From Gemmobacter sp. 24YEA27 (lineage in GTDB: Bacteria; Pseudomonadota; Alphaproteobacteria; Rhodobacterales; Rhodobacteraceae), in assembly GCF_030052995.1 (NCBI RefSeq), contig NZ_JASJPW010000009.1:5962-69961 (forward strand): a stretch of 64,000 nt of DNA, given 5' to 3'. Below, in pieces: positions 9,280 to 18,041 of the stretch; within the stretch, counting starts at the first letter, position 1; each line of letters starts with the position of its first letter. The position numbers were made by a program, and so were the translations under genes. The notes below the pieces were generated by a model. The model saw only the letters and a list, made by a program, of their open reading frames with translations, was not told the DNA's origin and made no database searches.

Positions 9280-9462
9280 ATGACTGAACCCCGTAAATTT
9301 GGCAGGCCGTCCACGGACACCGAGGCGATCACCCTGCGTCTGCCCCGAGAAGCGATTCAGGTGATTGATGATCTGCGGCGCCAGGAGCCTGATCTGCCGA
9401 CCCGGCCAGAGATGATCCGGCGGCTGCTGGATCCTATTCTCGGGCGCAACGGGTCCAATTGA
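9280..9462 (+). CDS. Small ribbon-helix-helix DNA-binding protein
   Basis: The 60-residue protein has the ribbon-helix-helix pattern: a short strand EAITLRLP followed by helix REAIQVIDDLRRQ and second helix RPEMIRRLLDPIL. Such proteins are plasmid copy-control, partition or antitoxin-type repressors. No toxin gene follows it. It is transcribed away from the 169-residue unknown gene, with a candidate palindromic operator directly upstream. Repressor function is inferred from fold and context. Confidence 0.65.
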   Translation: MTEPRKFGRPSTDTEAITLRLPREAIQVIDDLRRQEPDLPTRPEMIRRLLDPILGRNGSN

Positions 9463-9785
9463 CAGCCTGATCCTTTGAGGGAGCAGCGGGCGTTGCGGTC
9501 GCCATCCGCAGGCTCTCTGCTTTTGAAAAAGCCCCTGATTTTTGAAACCCATAACAAACAAGAAAACCAATTCCTCTTCAGGATCTTCCCGAAATCTTCC
9601 GGTTAATCCTTTATCATTTATAAGCAGATCCTCTCTGGAAAACCCTGTCCGTCAAATTAAAAAATCGGCAGATCTTTTTAGAAAATTTGATGCGAGCCCG
9701 AAAAGGAAGTCCCGGTCAGTGGAGCCGGCACCCCCTTCGGAAGGCGGGTGGCAGGGAACCTTACTGCGGCTGGCATGTTGTTGTT
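9463..9785. other. AT-rich intergenic stretch
   Basis: No gene is supported between the ribbon-helix-helix gene and the convergent relaxase end. The part from about 9540 to 9700 is clearly AT-rich for this window. The segment just after the small gene could form weak hairpins, but I see no clean terminator or iteron array. Confidence 0.4.
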
Positions 9786-11476
9786 TTATCGGCGGGCATT
9801 CGGGCGCGGTGCGGCTGGCACTGCGACAGCCGTGTCCGGTGCCACCCCTGCCCCACCCGACACGAATGCATGCCATAGCGCCCGGATGGCCAGATCATGC
9901 CGCCGTGCCCGGGGCAGCAGCTGGAGCATCTGCTCTGCCCAACGCTGGTCCTGGGGGTCGCTGCCGCAGCACAACACGACCCCGCGCTGCCCGATCAGCT
10001 GCAAGAGGTGCAGCCCCATCCCGGGCTGTGGCTGTGGCCCTGTCACGATGATCAGCGCCGAGGCCCCCTGCGGCATCAATCGTGTCGAAAGAGCGGAGAA
10101 AAGATCAGGGACCAGCAGGCAGAGCGACGCATCGCGGGGGCCGATCAAACCGATCCCGCGATAAGCCCCATCCTTAACGGAACCGGGTGGGATCTGCTCC
10201 TCCTGCGGAGTGGCTGCGGTGGTAGACAGCCTGTCAAATCCGATGATGCTACCATTGCGGCTGCGACGCGCCATCAGGGCCTCCGAACGTCCGTCGAACC
10301 TCAGATCTTCCCGGCAGTCCTGCAGGGCCAGGCGCATGGGTTCAGGAAGCGCCATCCCGGCGCCCTGCGCGATCGGTTGGCACCATATCTGCCGCACCGC
10401 CGTCAGATCGCGGGGCGGGTTGGAGCCCCCTTCACGCGCCCGACGCAGGAGGTGGCGGTAACGCCCGGTCTGCAGCCATTGTGCTTTGCGCCATTCTGCA
10501 ATGTCGCGACGAATCTTGCCAAGCGGGCCGAGGATCGCCTGCAGCTCGGCCCGCCGAGGCGCCGCCCCCCTGTAGCGGGCGATGGCCGGCTGTGGCCTGG
10601 GCTCCTGCTCGGGGGCAAAGGCGAAGGGGCCAAACCTTGCTGTCAGCCTCGCCAGCCCCCAGGCCGCACCAAGGGCGCTGGCCGCCATCATCGACCCGTC
10701 GCTCTGATCGAGGATCCGGCCTCCGGACCGATGCCGCAGGTAGACCAGTTTTGCCCGCGCCAGCAGGCAATGCAGGGCCTGCCAATCACTTGCCCGCTCA
10801 AGCCCGGCACAAAGCCGGCGTCTGATCTCCGCAGGGATCCGGTCGCGCAATGATGAGAGACCGGTGCGCTGCTCACACCCCCTGGTCCCCGGCCATCCGG
10901 CCTCAGACCCATCTCACGATCCTGGACCTTGCCTCGCCAATGCGCCGCAGGCTTCGGCAGCAGTTTAACATGGCCATCCTGCACCACGGCGTCGAACCTG
11001 CCGCGATCCTCGCTCCATCCCATCTGCCGCTCGATCTCGCGACAGGCGCGCTCCATCCGTGCATAATCCTGTGAAAGTGACAGGGTCTTACCGCTGATCG
11101 GATGCACCCGGTTCAGCAGGATATGCACATGCGTGTTAATCCGGTCGCGGTGCACGCCGATCACCTGCTGGTGGCCCGCCGCGCCACATTCACGGTTCAT
11201 CATCCGGGCCGCCTGGATCGCCTGTGCATCTGACACATTGTCGGTCTCTGGCCAAGACAGGATGATGTGCTTCACGGGCTGCCGGACCCTTTCGTTAAGC
11301 CCTGCGGCCGTCTGCATCTGCGCCGCCGCATCCCGCCAATCGCCCGCAAGGTTCAGGGTCCCGGTGCTGCTCGCCTTGCTGCAGACATAACGGATGCGGG
11401 CCGCAAGGTCCCGCCTGGGGATTGTTGCCCCCGATCCCGTGCTGACAATCGTATCGCGGATGGATTTGGCGATCAT
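9786..11476 (-). CDS. MOB-type relaxase (frameshifted in this sequence)
   Basis: The N-terminal part (11476 down to about 10880) holds the relaxase core, with HIILSWPETDN and the metal-binding histidine motif HRDRINTHVHILLNRVHPISG split over about 20 residues, as in MOBP-like relaxases. The remainder (about 10880-9786) continues in another frame, starting near LSSLRDRIPAEIRRRL and including WQALHCLLARAKLVYLRHRSG, the helper segment found after relaxase cores. One extra base in the C5 run at 10878-10882 would join the two into one protein of about 560 residues. It overlaps the MobC-like gene by 4 bases. It would nick the transfer origin and pilot the strand during mobilisation. Confidence 0.8.
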
Positions 11477-11835
11477 AGCCCGCCCTCATCGCCTATGGTG
11501 CTTATTGCCAGCAGACCCTTCTGCAACTCGTGCATCCCGGCGGCGATATCCTGCAGTGCCTGTGCAAGGTCGCCGGGGAGGCCGGGAGTCTGACTCCAGT
11601 TCTGCAGGCGGGCGGCCGCCTGGCCGAGGCACCCCGACGCCATACGGGTCGACCGCGGCACACTTCCGCATTCAGCCTGCATCAACTCTCGCGCCCAGCC
11701 TGACGCGCCGTGATATCCCTGTCGCCTGGCAGCCGTGCCGAAGGCTGCTTTCTCCTGCGGTGTCACCCGGATGCTGAGGGTCGCACCGCGAATGCGGCGC
11801 GACGAGCGGGGCTGACAATCACCCGCCCTGGCCAT
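11473..11835 (-). CDS. MobC-like relaxosome accessory protein
   Basis: The 120-residue protein contains a ribbon-helix-helix-like start, TLSIRVTPQEKAAFGTAARRQG, followed by SGWARELMQ and a helical C-terminus, the layout of MobC/plasmid mobilisation relaxosome proteins that load the relaxase at oriT. Its stop overlaps the relaxase start (ATGA), and its start overlaps the end of the upstream gene by 17 bases, giving a tight three-gene mobilisation operon. The call rests on motif pattern plus context. Confidence 0.7.
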   Translation of the reverse strand: MARAGDCQPRSSRRIRGATLSIRVTPQEKAAFGTAARRQGYHGASGWARELMQAECGSVPRSTRMASGCLGQAAARLQNWSQTPGLPGDLAQALQDIAAGMHELQKGLLAISTIGDEGGL

Positions 11836-12361
11836 TGCCGCTCTCCCCCTGGCGGTCGGATGATACGGACGGCGGTGCGGGATTGCTCATTGGCCTTGCT
11901 ATCGCCGGGTGCGAGATACCTTGTGGCATGGTGTGGTGCTGGCCTGTCGCGCATGCTGTGGGTGGTCCAGCGGTCGGACCTGCAATCTGGGACGCAACCG
12001 ATCTGGCCGGCGGAGCAGGCGGCGCAACCGCCGGACGGGGCGTCCGTGCTGCCCGCCCGCCCGACCTTTTACCCTTGGCGACAATGTCACGCAGATAATG
12101 GGCCAGAGTGCTCTCGCTGATCGCGATGCCGTTCTCGGTGAGGAGGTTCGCAATGTCCTTCCGGGTATACCCCCGCTCAATTGCTGTCATGATCACCGAG
12201 ACGTTCTCCGAGACCGCCTGGTGGAGTGTCGGCGCTTCAACTGCCTTCTCGGGCAGAGACTGCAGCTTTGCCATGGCCTTTGCCACGCCGTCCCGCGTCA
12301 GGGCTGCAGGCCGTGCCATCGGGGCAACCGGTTTGTCTTCGTCTGTTGTTTTATACTGCAT
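11819..12361 (-). CDS. Putative DNA-binding mobilisation accessory protein
   Basis: The 180-residue protein has a central helix-turn-helix-like segment (ERGYTRKDIANLLTENGI then SESTLAHYLRDIV) and a proline/alanine-rich, probably disordered C-terminal half. That arrangement resembles small DNA-binding proteins encoded first in mobilisation operons. It has a good ribosome site (AGAGGA) and overlaps the MobC-like gene. It may bind the oriT region or repress the operon. No family name can be given with certainty. Confidence 0.6.
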   Translation of the reverse strand: MQYKTTDEDKPVAPMARPAALTRDGVAKAMAKLQSLPEKAVEAPTLHQAVSENVSVIMTAIERGYTRKDIANLLTENGIAISESTLAHYLRDIVAKGKRSGGRAARTPRPAVAPPAPPARSVASQIAGPTAGPPTACATGQHHTMPQGISHPAIARPMSNPAPPSVSSDRQGESGNGQGG

Positions 12362-12978
12362 TCGTCAAATCCTCTTCTTTGTGGCGTTGCCTTTAAAACA
12401 TCAGATGGAAATTCAAAAAAAGAAGAGGGAAAATTGAGCTTTTCACATTTGCGATTACATAAAATCTAATTGATGCGGATTTACTTATTAATGATGATAA
12501 CTGGGTCATCGAATACAGACGGATAATATGATGCACAATCTGTGCCTCCGTATCCCCACCTTCAAAAGAACCGCTGGCAGAGATTTGGCAATCCGGATTG
12601 CAATTTGATTTTGCAGGGTATGCGGACGGTAACACCGTCCCCTCGCGGCACGGACCGGGCAACGTGAGCTGCTGCCGGGTTCGTGGACGCGAAGATAAGA
12701 TCGTGACCAAGGAACTGGAGTGCAGATATTGCGCGCGGAGCAGGAAAGTTGCGCCTTGGCTGTCCTGCCCCCTGCGGGGGTGCGTCAGCGTTCGTCTCCG
12801 GCCTGTCGATCGCCATCGAGGCCGCACTGGAGCGGGCCCGAACACGAAAGAATGGAGGCAGACACCCATGGGCCGTCCATCAATAACCGGGCTGCGTAAG
12901 AGCAGATAACAAGATGTGCAATGCCCGACTAAATCTGCAATGTGTCCCTGTCGTGGAGCAGATTTAAGGAAGCTGAGC
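12362..12978. other. Non-coding stretch upstream of the mobilisation operon; candidate oriT region
   Basis: About 600 bp with no supported gene. The part next to the operon (12380-12560) is AT-rich. It holds a perfect 14-bp palindrome at 12588-12601 and a C5-TGC-G5 hairpin at 12768-12780. Position, low GC and palindromes fit a transfer origin, but no consensus nick site is recognised with confidence. Confidence 0.35.
12588..12601. repeat. Perfect 14-bp palindrome
   Basis: GCAATCCGGATTGC is fully self-complementary. It lies about 230 bp upstream of the first mobilisation gene. It could be an operator for that gene or part of oriT; the sequence alone does not decide. Confidence 0.4.
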
Positions 12979-13524
12979 ATGGGCCATGGTGACGTCATCT
13001 CGGTCAGTCTGGCGCCCAGGCACGGTTTTGCCAAGTCTCCGGTGCCTGAACTGCGGGTGGTTGCCAGCCTTGGAATAGAGGGCGATGCCCATTTCGGCGC
13101 GAAAACGCAGCATCGCTATGATAAGCGGTTCAGACGGGACGCCCCGAACCTCCGCCAGGTTCATCTTATTGCAGTCTCTGTTTACGAAGATCTTCACGCA
13201 TTGGGCTTTGATGTGCAGGCTGGGGATCTGGGCGAGAACATAACGACGTCCGGCCCTGATCTCACATCCCTGCCAGAAGGCACGGTCCTGCGGATTGGCG
13301 ACGAAGCGCAACTTGAATTGACCGGTCTCAGGGCGCCATGCGTGTTGCTGGATCGTTTCCGGCCGGGTTTGCGCGCGGCTGTCACCGGCACAGGCTTGGA
13401 TGGCAAATCCTTTTTGCGCGGCGGCGTGATGTCGCTTGTGTTGCTCTCGGGGACAATTCGACCGGGGGACAGGATAAGCGTCATCCCTCCGCCGACCCCA
13501 TATCGCCCCCTGAAAAACGTGTGA
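12979..13524 (+). CDS. MOSC domain-containing protein
   Basis: The 181-residue protein is a stand-alone MOSC (molybdenum cofactor sulfurase C-terminal-like) domain. Typical segments are GIEGDAHFG, AGDLGENITTSG and LTGLRAPCVLLDRFRPGL, the last holding the conserved cysteine. The frame is open 21 codons upstream, but ATG 12979 follows a ribosome site (AAGGAAG) and gives the family N-terminus. Such proteins are linked to sulfur carrier or molybdopterin chemistry, often in detoxification. The neighbouring truncated TetR gene may have belonged to the same unit. Confidence 0.85.
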   Translation: MGHGDVISVSLAPRHGFAKSPVPELRVVASLGIEGDAHFGAKTQHRYDKRFRRDAPNLRQVHLIAVSVYEDLHALGFDVQAGDLGENITTSGPDLTSLPEGTVLRIGDEAQLELTGLRAPCVLLDRFRPGLRAAVTGTGLDGKSFLRGGVMSLVLLSGTIRPGDRISVIPPPTPYRPLKNV

Positions 13525-13632
13525 GGCCCGCTGATCCGCCAGAAAGCCCGCCAGACCAGTCCTTACCCAGCCAGATCAATGTCGGGGTTTTCCTGTAGTC
13601 GCGCGTTTTTGAAACACGGTCAGGCGGAATTA

Positions 13633-13651
13633 AATAGTCGATCGGTCTATT
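13633..13651. promoter_or_regulatory. Candidate TetR operator
   Basis: AATAG and CTATT flank a GATC-centred core, close to the TAGACC-N4-GGTCTA type of operator known for NemR/AcuR-like TetR regulators, although the left arm is degenerate. It sits upstream of the truncated TetR gene and is probably its autoregulatory site. Confidence 0.45.
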
Positions 13652-13685
13652 AAATCTTGTCAGCCCGCCCCCTGCGCGCCATAAG

Positions 13686-13735
<50 letters not shown>

Positions 13736-13739
13736 GCGG

Positions 13740-13960
13740 GTGATGACAGAACTCATGGTCCGGCGTGGCCGGGCACGGCCGCCGCGCAGCCATAGTGATG
13801 GACACGTGACCCGCAGCGTCATCGTGCGCCGAGGCACCGAGATGATGGCGGAAACCGGTTTCTTCTCGACCAGCATTGATCAGTTGCTGACCACCGCAGG
13901 CATCCCCAAAGGCTCATTTTACCACTACTTCTCCAGCAAGGAGGATTTCGGCCTCGCAGT
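13740..13960 (+). pseudogene. TetR-family regulator, N-terminal fragment truncated by IS
   Basis: The fragment encodes the TetR DNA-binding domain: RSVIVRRGTEMMAETGFF, then TSIDQLLTTAGIPKGSFYHY and FSSKEDFGLAVA, after which the IS begins at 13961. GTG 13740 and ATG 13743 both follow the AGGAGG site; either could start. The C-terminal ligand domain is absent, and no continuation is found on the far side of the IS, so the gene is destroyed and not just interrupted. The HTH is closest to NemR/AcuR-type repressors by eye. Confidence 0.85.
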
Positions 13961-15010
13961 GGCTTTGTTGCGCAAATCCGGTTATGTCCGGAGTTCCCCT
14001 TTCCCCTGACAGACCTATCCCGCGCGCAGCGTGAGGGGCGTTCCAAGGGCGGTGAAGCGGTTCAGGATGGCCGCCCTGATCTGAAGCTCGGCCACCTGTC
14101 TGTCGAAGTCGCGCGACATGACGCGCTCTCCCAAGAGTTTGAAGCAGCGCATCTTTGCCTCGACCAGGCTTCGTCGGTGATAGCCGGCCCAGCGTTTCCA
14201 GATCGCTCGGCCAAGACGGCGGCAACTGCGCAGGGCGTTGTTGCGCGCGACCGCCCCTGCCGTGTGTTCCTTCCACGGCTTGCCGTTCCTGCGGGGCGGG
14301 ATGACTGCCGCTGCCCCGCGCGCCGCAATGGCGGCGTGACAGGCCCGCGTGTCATAGGCCCCATCGGCGGTGACCATGCCCAAGGGCTGATCGCCAGGGA
14401 TCTGGTTCAGCAGGTCGGGCATAACGGGCGCATCGCCGATCCGGCTGCCTGTGATCTCGATAGCCCGGATTTCCAGCGTCTCAGCATCAATCCCGAGGTG
14501 AACCTTGCGCCAGTCCCGCGGCTTCGACGGGCCGTGTTTCTTGGCCAGCCACTCGCCATCGCCCTCGGCTTTCACGCCAGTGCTGTCGATCAGCAGGTGC
14601 AGAGCGCCTGAGCTGGGGCGGCAGGGGATGTGGACGATCAAGGTCTTTTGGCGACGGCATAGGGTGCTGAAGTCCGGCACCGGCCAATCAAGCCCGGCAA
14701 GCTCAAGCAGACTGGCGATCATGCCAGTCGTCTGCCGTAGCGGTAGTCCGAACAGGGTCTTCAGCGTCAGGCAGGTCTGGATCGCGGCATAAGTGAAGAC
14801 GGGCTGACGACCACGCTTGCCGGTTGGCGCGGCAAGCCACTGCGTCCTGGGGTCAAACCAGATCGACAGCGACCCACGCCGCGCAAGCGCAGCATTGTAG
14901 TCATGCCAGTTCGTGGTGCGGTAAGTCGGCGGCTTCGGTCTGCTCATACCGCCTGACTAACAGAGTGGATTCGTGAGGTGAATCCTACGCTGCATTTGCC
15001 CAACAAAGCC
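13961..15010 (-). mobile_element. IS5-family element, IS903-like group (1050 bp)
   Basis: The ends are terminal inverted repeats: the left end reads GGCTTTGTTGCGCAAAT, and the right end read inward is GGCTTTGTTGGGCAAAT, one mismatch in 17. IS903 itself begins GGCTTTGTTG and has the same size. The single transposase gene runs on the minus strand. IS903-type insertions make 9-bp target duplications, but the flanking 9-mers here (13952-13960 and 15011-15019) do not match, suggesting a deletion or recombination after insertion. Confidence 0.92.
14015..14947 (-). CDS. IS5-family transposase (IS903-like)
   Basis: The 310-residue protein matches the usual length of IS903-type transposases. The DDE residues can be placed in LLIDSTGVKAEGDGEWLAKK (first Asp), MVTADGAYDTRACHAAIA (second Asp) and HRRSLVEAKMRCFKLLGE (Glu). 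The N-terminus (TNWHDYNAALARRGSLSIWF) is the typical DUF4096-free IS903 start. The frame is intact, so the copy could be active. Confidence 0.95.
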   Translation of the reverse strand: MSRPKPPTYRTTNWHDYNAALARRGSLSIWFDPRTQWLAAPTGKRGRQPVFTYAAIQTCLTLKTLFGLPLRQTTGMIASLLELAGLDWPVPDFSTLCRRQKTLIVHIPCRPSSGALHLLIDSTGVKAEGDGEWLAKKHGPSKPRDWRKVHLGIDAETLEIRAIEITGSRIGDAPVMPDLLNQIPGDQPLGMVTADGAYDTRACHAAIAARGAAAVIPPRRNGKPWKEHTAGAVARNNALRSCRRLGRAIWKRWAGYHRRSLVEAKMRCFKLLGERVMSRDFDRQVAELQIRAAILNRFTALGTPLTLRAG

Positions 15011-15404
15011 GGATGAGAACCACACTGCGGTCCTCAGCGACTTGGGCTTTCAGGAGATGATAAACGGCTGACGTCAGCGCGGCGTCCCCTCCTTCAGAAA
15101 TCGCCTGCATGTAAAGCGCAGATCCGACCTGAAACGAGCCTTGCCGGCGTGACAGTTACCGTTCGGATCCCTGATTGCCGCAGGTGCAACGCGGGTTTTC
15201 CGGAGATTGCGTTAATCATGACACGCCTGATGTTTCGGGGCGTTACGCTGCATTTCTTGCGGTTTCATCTGATGAATTGCTGCATGCCTTCGTGATGGGT
15301 ATCGCCTTTAAAGTGTAACCAGGTCGTCGCGATTCAACCTGATATCAGGTGCCTTTTGGGATCTGTCAGGTGCAGCGGTCCGGCCCAATCCGAAGGGAAG
15401 ACCG
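15011..15404. other. Intergenic region between IS and autotransporter-like gene
   Basis: No complete gene is supported. Next to the IS, a minus-strand frame (about 15118-15011) reads MQAISEGGDAALTSAVYHLL and runs into the IS end; it may be a truncated gene start or chance. The right half carries the 46-bp upstream element shared with the giant adhesin gene. Confidence 0.4.
15219..15264 (+). promoter_or_regulatory. Shared upstream element, copy 1
   Basis: This 46-bp stretch matches 17865-17910 at 36 of 46 positions, with the invariant blocks TGACACGC, ATGTT and CGGGGCGTTACG. It lies about 140 bp before the autotransporter-like gene. Such conservation outside genes indicates a binding site or promoter used by both surface-protein genes. 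Confidence 0.7.
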
Positions 15405-17696
15405 ATGCGGCTGAGCAGTGCCGGCATAACTCCATCTCCAGATTTTCGCGCCTTCCGACCTCTGGTCTGGCTTGTCGGTCTGATCGCGGCTCTGTGCATC
15501 GCGCTGGTCTCGCCGGCCCTCGCGCAGGAGCGCCAGCAGATCGCCGCCGTCGATCTGTCGAACATCTCTGTCATGGGCAATGCGCCCAGCAGCCGCACAT
15601 TTACGGTTCCGGCCGGGAGCCGTGTGACCGAAATCGAGACGGCAATCGGTGTTTCGCATCGCGGCAGCAGCTATGGCTCCGAAACCGTGCTGACGCTGAT
15701 CGCGCCGGGCGGGCAGCGCTTTGAATTTACCGGGCCCGAGATGAATTTCGCATCGCAGCCCGGCTACTATCGCGCCACCAGCAGGTTGCAGGTCAACCCG
15801 CCGGTGCTGAATGCCGGCGGCACCTGGACTGTCGAGCTGAGTGATACATACGACGATCGCGCCAACCCGGATTACATCACCGACAGCAATTCCGGTATCG
15901 TCCTCTACGACCTGCCCAATCCCGAGCTGAGCCTTTCAGGCTCGTCAGCCGTTCTGGTGATGGGAACCGCCATTGACCCGATCCAGGCCAGCGCTACCGG
16001 TGGCGTCGCGCCTTACACCTATTCCATCAGCCCGGCTCTGCCGGCAGGTCTGACGCTGAACGCAAGCACCGGCGCGCTGACCGGCACGCCGGAAGCAGGC
16101 AGCCCGGAGACCACCTATACCATCACTGCCGTCGACAGCCGCAACCTGGGCGATGAGGCGACGCTGACCCTGACAGTGGAGGACCGGTCGCTGGTCCTGA
16201 CCCTGTCGGATAGCAGCATCTCGGCGATCAGGGGCACCGCACTCACTCCCGTCACCGCCAGCGCGAGCGGCGGAGATGAGAATTTCAGCTTCTCCATCTC
16301 GCCCGCCTTGCCCTCCGGTCTGTCGATTGACGCAGGGACCGGAACGATCAGCGGCACGCCGACGGTTGCCAGCCCGGTCACCGGCTACACGGTCACCCTG
16401 ACCGACGGCAACGGCTATACCGAGACCGCCGCTATCAGCATCGGGGTCGAACACCCGCCGCTGGGCCTCAGCCTGTCGCAAAGCTATCTGCGCCTGACCC
16501 GTGGTGTGGCGATTGACCCTGCGGTCACCGCGACGATCACCGGCGGCTCGGGCACGGTCAGTTTCTCGGTCAGCCCGATGCTGCCCGCGGGGATTGAACT
16601 TGACCCCGTCACCGGCACGATCAGCGGCACGCCGGGCGCCATACTGGCCGCCACCGCCTATACCGTCACCGCCACCGACCAGACCGGCCCCGCTCTCAGC
16701 GCGATCCTGACCATCAGCGTCGAGAATGATGATGAGCGCGTCGCTGAGGCGTTCGAGCAGGCCACTACCCGCTTCATGGCGGCGCGGATCGACCGCATGC
16801 TCGCTTCCGAGCCGCGCGGATACCGGCTGGAGAACCGGGGCGACACCTCCGGCAATGGCATCACCTCACGCTCCACCCAGAACGGCACCGATCTCAGCTT
16901 TGCCGCCGGCCGGCTCAGCGCGGACGGGCTGTGGTTCCTCTGGATTGAGGGCGAATATGCCGAATACCGCTACAGCCACAGCGGCGAAGCGACGCGCAAG
17001 GGCGATTTCGGACTGGTCTCGGCAGGGTTCGACTATCTGCTGAACCCTGATCTGACGCTCGGGATGATGGTCCAGGTCGACCGCATGTCCGAGACGGCAA
17101 AGGATGCCAGCGACATTTCCGGCAATGGCTGGATGGTCGGGCCTTATATCGCCGGCCGCTTCAGCACCGATCTCTATTATACCGCCCGCATCGCCTATGG
17201 CCGCTCTGACAACGACGCGGCGCTCGACGTGTTCGGCGGCGGTGCGGAGTGGTTCCGGGGCGGCTTCGACACCGAGCGCAGCCTTGCCCGTGCCAGCGTC
17301 TATGGCATCCGCGATCTGTCGTCCGGCGTCACGGTTTCGCCGAAGCTCGACCTCGCCTGGATGCGCGAAAGCCAGCAGGATTACACAGTGAGCGATGGCG
17401 TCAGCAGCGTCGCCGTTGACGGGCTGGCCGTTGAAGTCTGGCGCCTGACGCTGTCCTCTCGCTTCGAGGGGCCGGCGGGACAGAACCTGCGCGCCTTTGT
17501 TGAGCCGTCGCTCGCCTGGGACTTCGCGGGCAGCGGCACTGAGGAAAGCGACGATCTGATCGGCGCGCTGGAGCTGGGCCTGCGCTCGGACGCGGCCAGC
17601 GCCTGGCAGAGCCTTGTCGCGCTGCGCTATGAGGGGATCGGGGCTGACGACCGGGAGGCGGTCGCGGTGCGGCTCAACCTCAATCGCAGCTTCTGA
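15405..17696 (+). CDS. Autotransporter-like protein with P-domain-like head, three Ig-like repeats and beta-barrel
   Basis: The 763-residue protein has a signal peptide ending around SPALAQE (about residue 43). Residues about 50-170 resemble a proprotein-convertase P-type beta domain (TLIAPGGQRFEF, GGTWTVELSDTYDD). Three putative Ig-like (He_PIG-type) repeats follow at about 176-262, 263-349 and 350-438, each with the LPAGLTL...TGALTGTP-type pattern. From about residue 480 comes an autotransporter-type barrel ending in aromatic-rich strands and a terminal Phe (LNLNRSF). It should be outer-membrane anchored with the repeats displayed outside. It shares its upstream element with the giant adhesin downstream. 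Confidence 0.82.
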   Translation: MRLSSAGITPSPDFRAFRPLVWLVGLIAALCIALVSPALAQERQQIAAVDLSNISVMGNAPSSRTFTVPAGSRVTEIETAIGVSHRGSSYGSETVLTLIAPGGQRFEFTGPEMNFASQPGYYRATSRLQVNPPVLNAGGTWTVELSDTYDDRANPDYITDSNSGIVLYDLPNPELSLSGSSAVLVMGTAIDPIQASATGGVAPYTYSISPALPAGLTLNASTGALTGTPEAGSPETTYTITAVDSRNLGDEATLTLTVEDRSLVLTLSDSSISAIRGTALTPVTASASGGDENFSFSISPALPSGLSIDAGTGTISGTPTVASPVTGYTVTLTDGNGYTETAAISIGVEHPPLGLSLSQSYLRLTRGVAIDPAVTATITGGSGTVSFSVSPMLPAGIELDPVTGTISGTPGAILAATAYTVTATDQTGPALSAILTISVENDDERVAEAFEQATTRFMAARIDRMLASEPRGYRLENRGDTSGNGITSRSTQNGTDLSFAAGRLSADGLWFLWIEGEYAEYRYSHSGEATRKGDFGLVSAGFDYLLNPDLTLGMMVQVDRMSETAKDASDISGNGWMVGPYIAGRFSTDLYYTARIAYGRSDNDAALDVFGGGAEWFRGGFDTERSLARASVYGIRDLSSGVTVSPKLDLAWMRESQQDYTVSDGVSSVAVDGLAVEVWRLTLSSRFEGPAGQNLRAFVEPSLAWDFAGSGTEESDDLIGALELGLRSDAASAWQSLVALRYEGIGADDREAVAVRLNLNRSF

Positions 17697-18041
17697 TCTG
17701 CCGTGCTTTGACCGGGTTTCCGGCTGTGGCCCCATCGCCGCAGACCGGTACCCGGCCAGACTCTCAGCGAGGTCCGGGCTCAGGGACCCAGCCGCGTCAA
17801 CGGCGGTTCCAGTGGCACCTCCGGAGCGAACCCGGAAACGTTTCTGCAACAAATGGGTCGCCAGTGACACGCATTATGTTCCGGGGCGTTACGTTCTGTT
17901 TCGGACGGTTGCCTCTGCCCGCTTGATCGCGTGGCCCGCTCCCTGCGAAAGATACCTGCTGCCTTCGCGCAGTCGTTAACGCGGCTTCTGCCAGCGGGTT
18001 CCAGTGCCAAATTCCCCCAAATTTCCGGTTCGGAGACGCTG
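17697..18041. other. Intergenic region upstream of the giant adhesin gene
   Basis: This 345-bp gap holds no supported gene. It contains the second copy of the shared upstream element (17865-17910) and the ribosome site CGGAG before ATG 18042. The reading frame of the adhesin is open back to a GTG at 17931, but that would place coding sequence close to the element and remove the usual N-terminus, so I treat 17931-18041 as untranslated. Confidence 0.5.
17865..17910 (+). promoter_or_regulatory. Shared upstream element, copy 2
   Basis: Partner of 15219-15264 with the same blocks TGACACGC, ATGTT, CGGGGCGTTACG and a terminal CGGTT at identical spacing. It lies about 130 bp upstream of the giant adhesin start, nearly the same distance as copy 1 from its gene. 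Confidence 0.7.

Noticed and set aside
12744..12760. Resemblance of a GTTGCGCCTTGG stretch to the RSF1010-type nick region
   Set aside because: No adjacent inverted repeat of the right kind, and the relaxase motif looks MOBP-like rather than MOBQ.
12393..13034. 213-codon minus-strand frame upstream of MOSC
   Set aside because: Crosses AT-rich non-coding DNA and the MOSC start, with no protein-like pattern or ribosome site.
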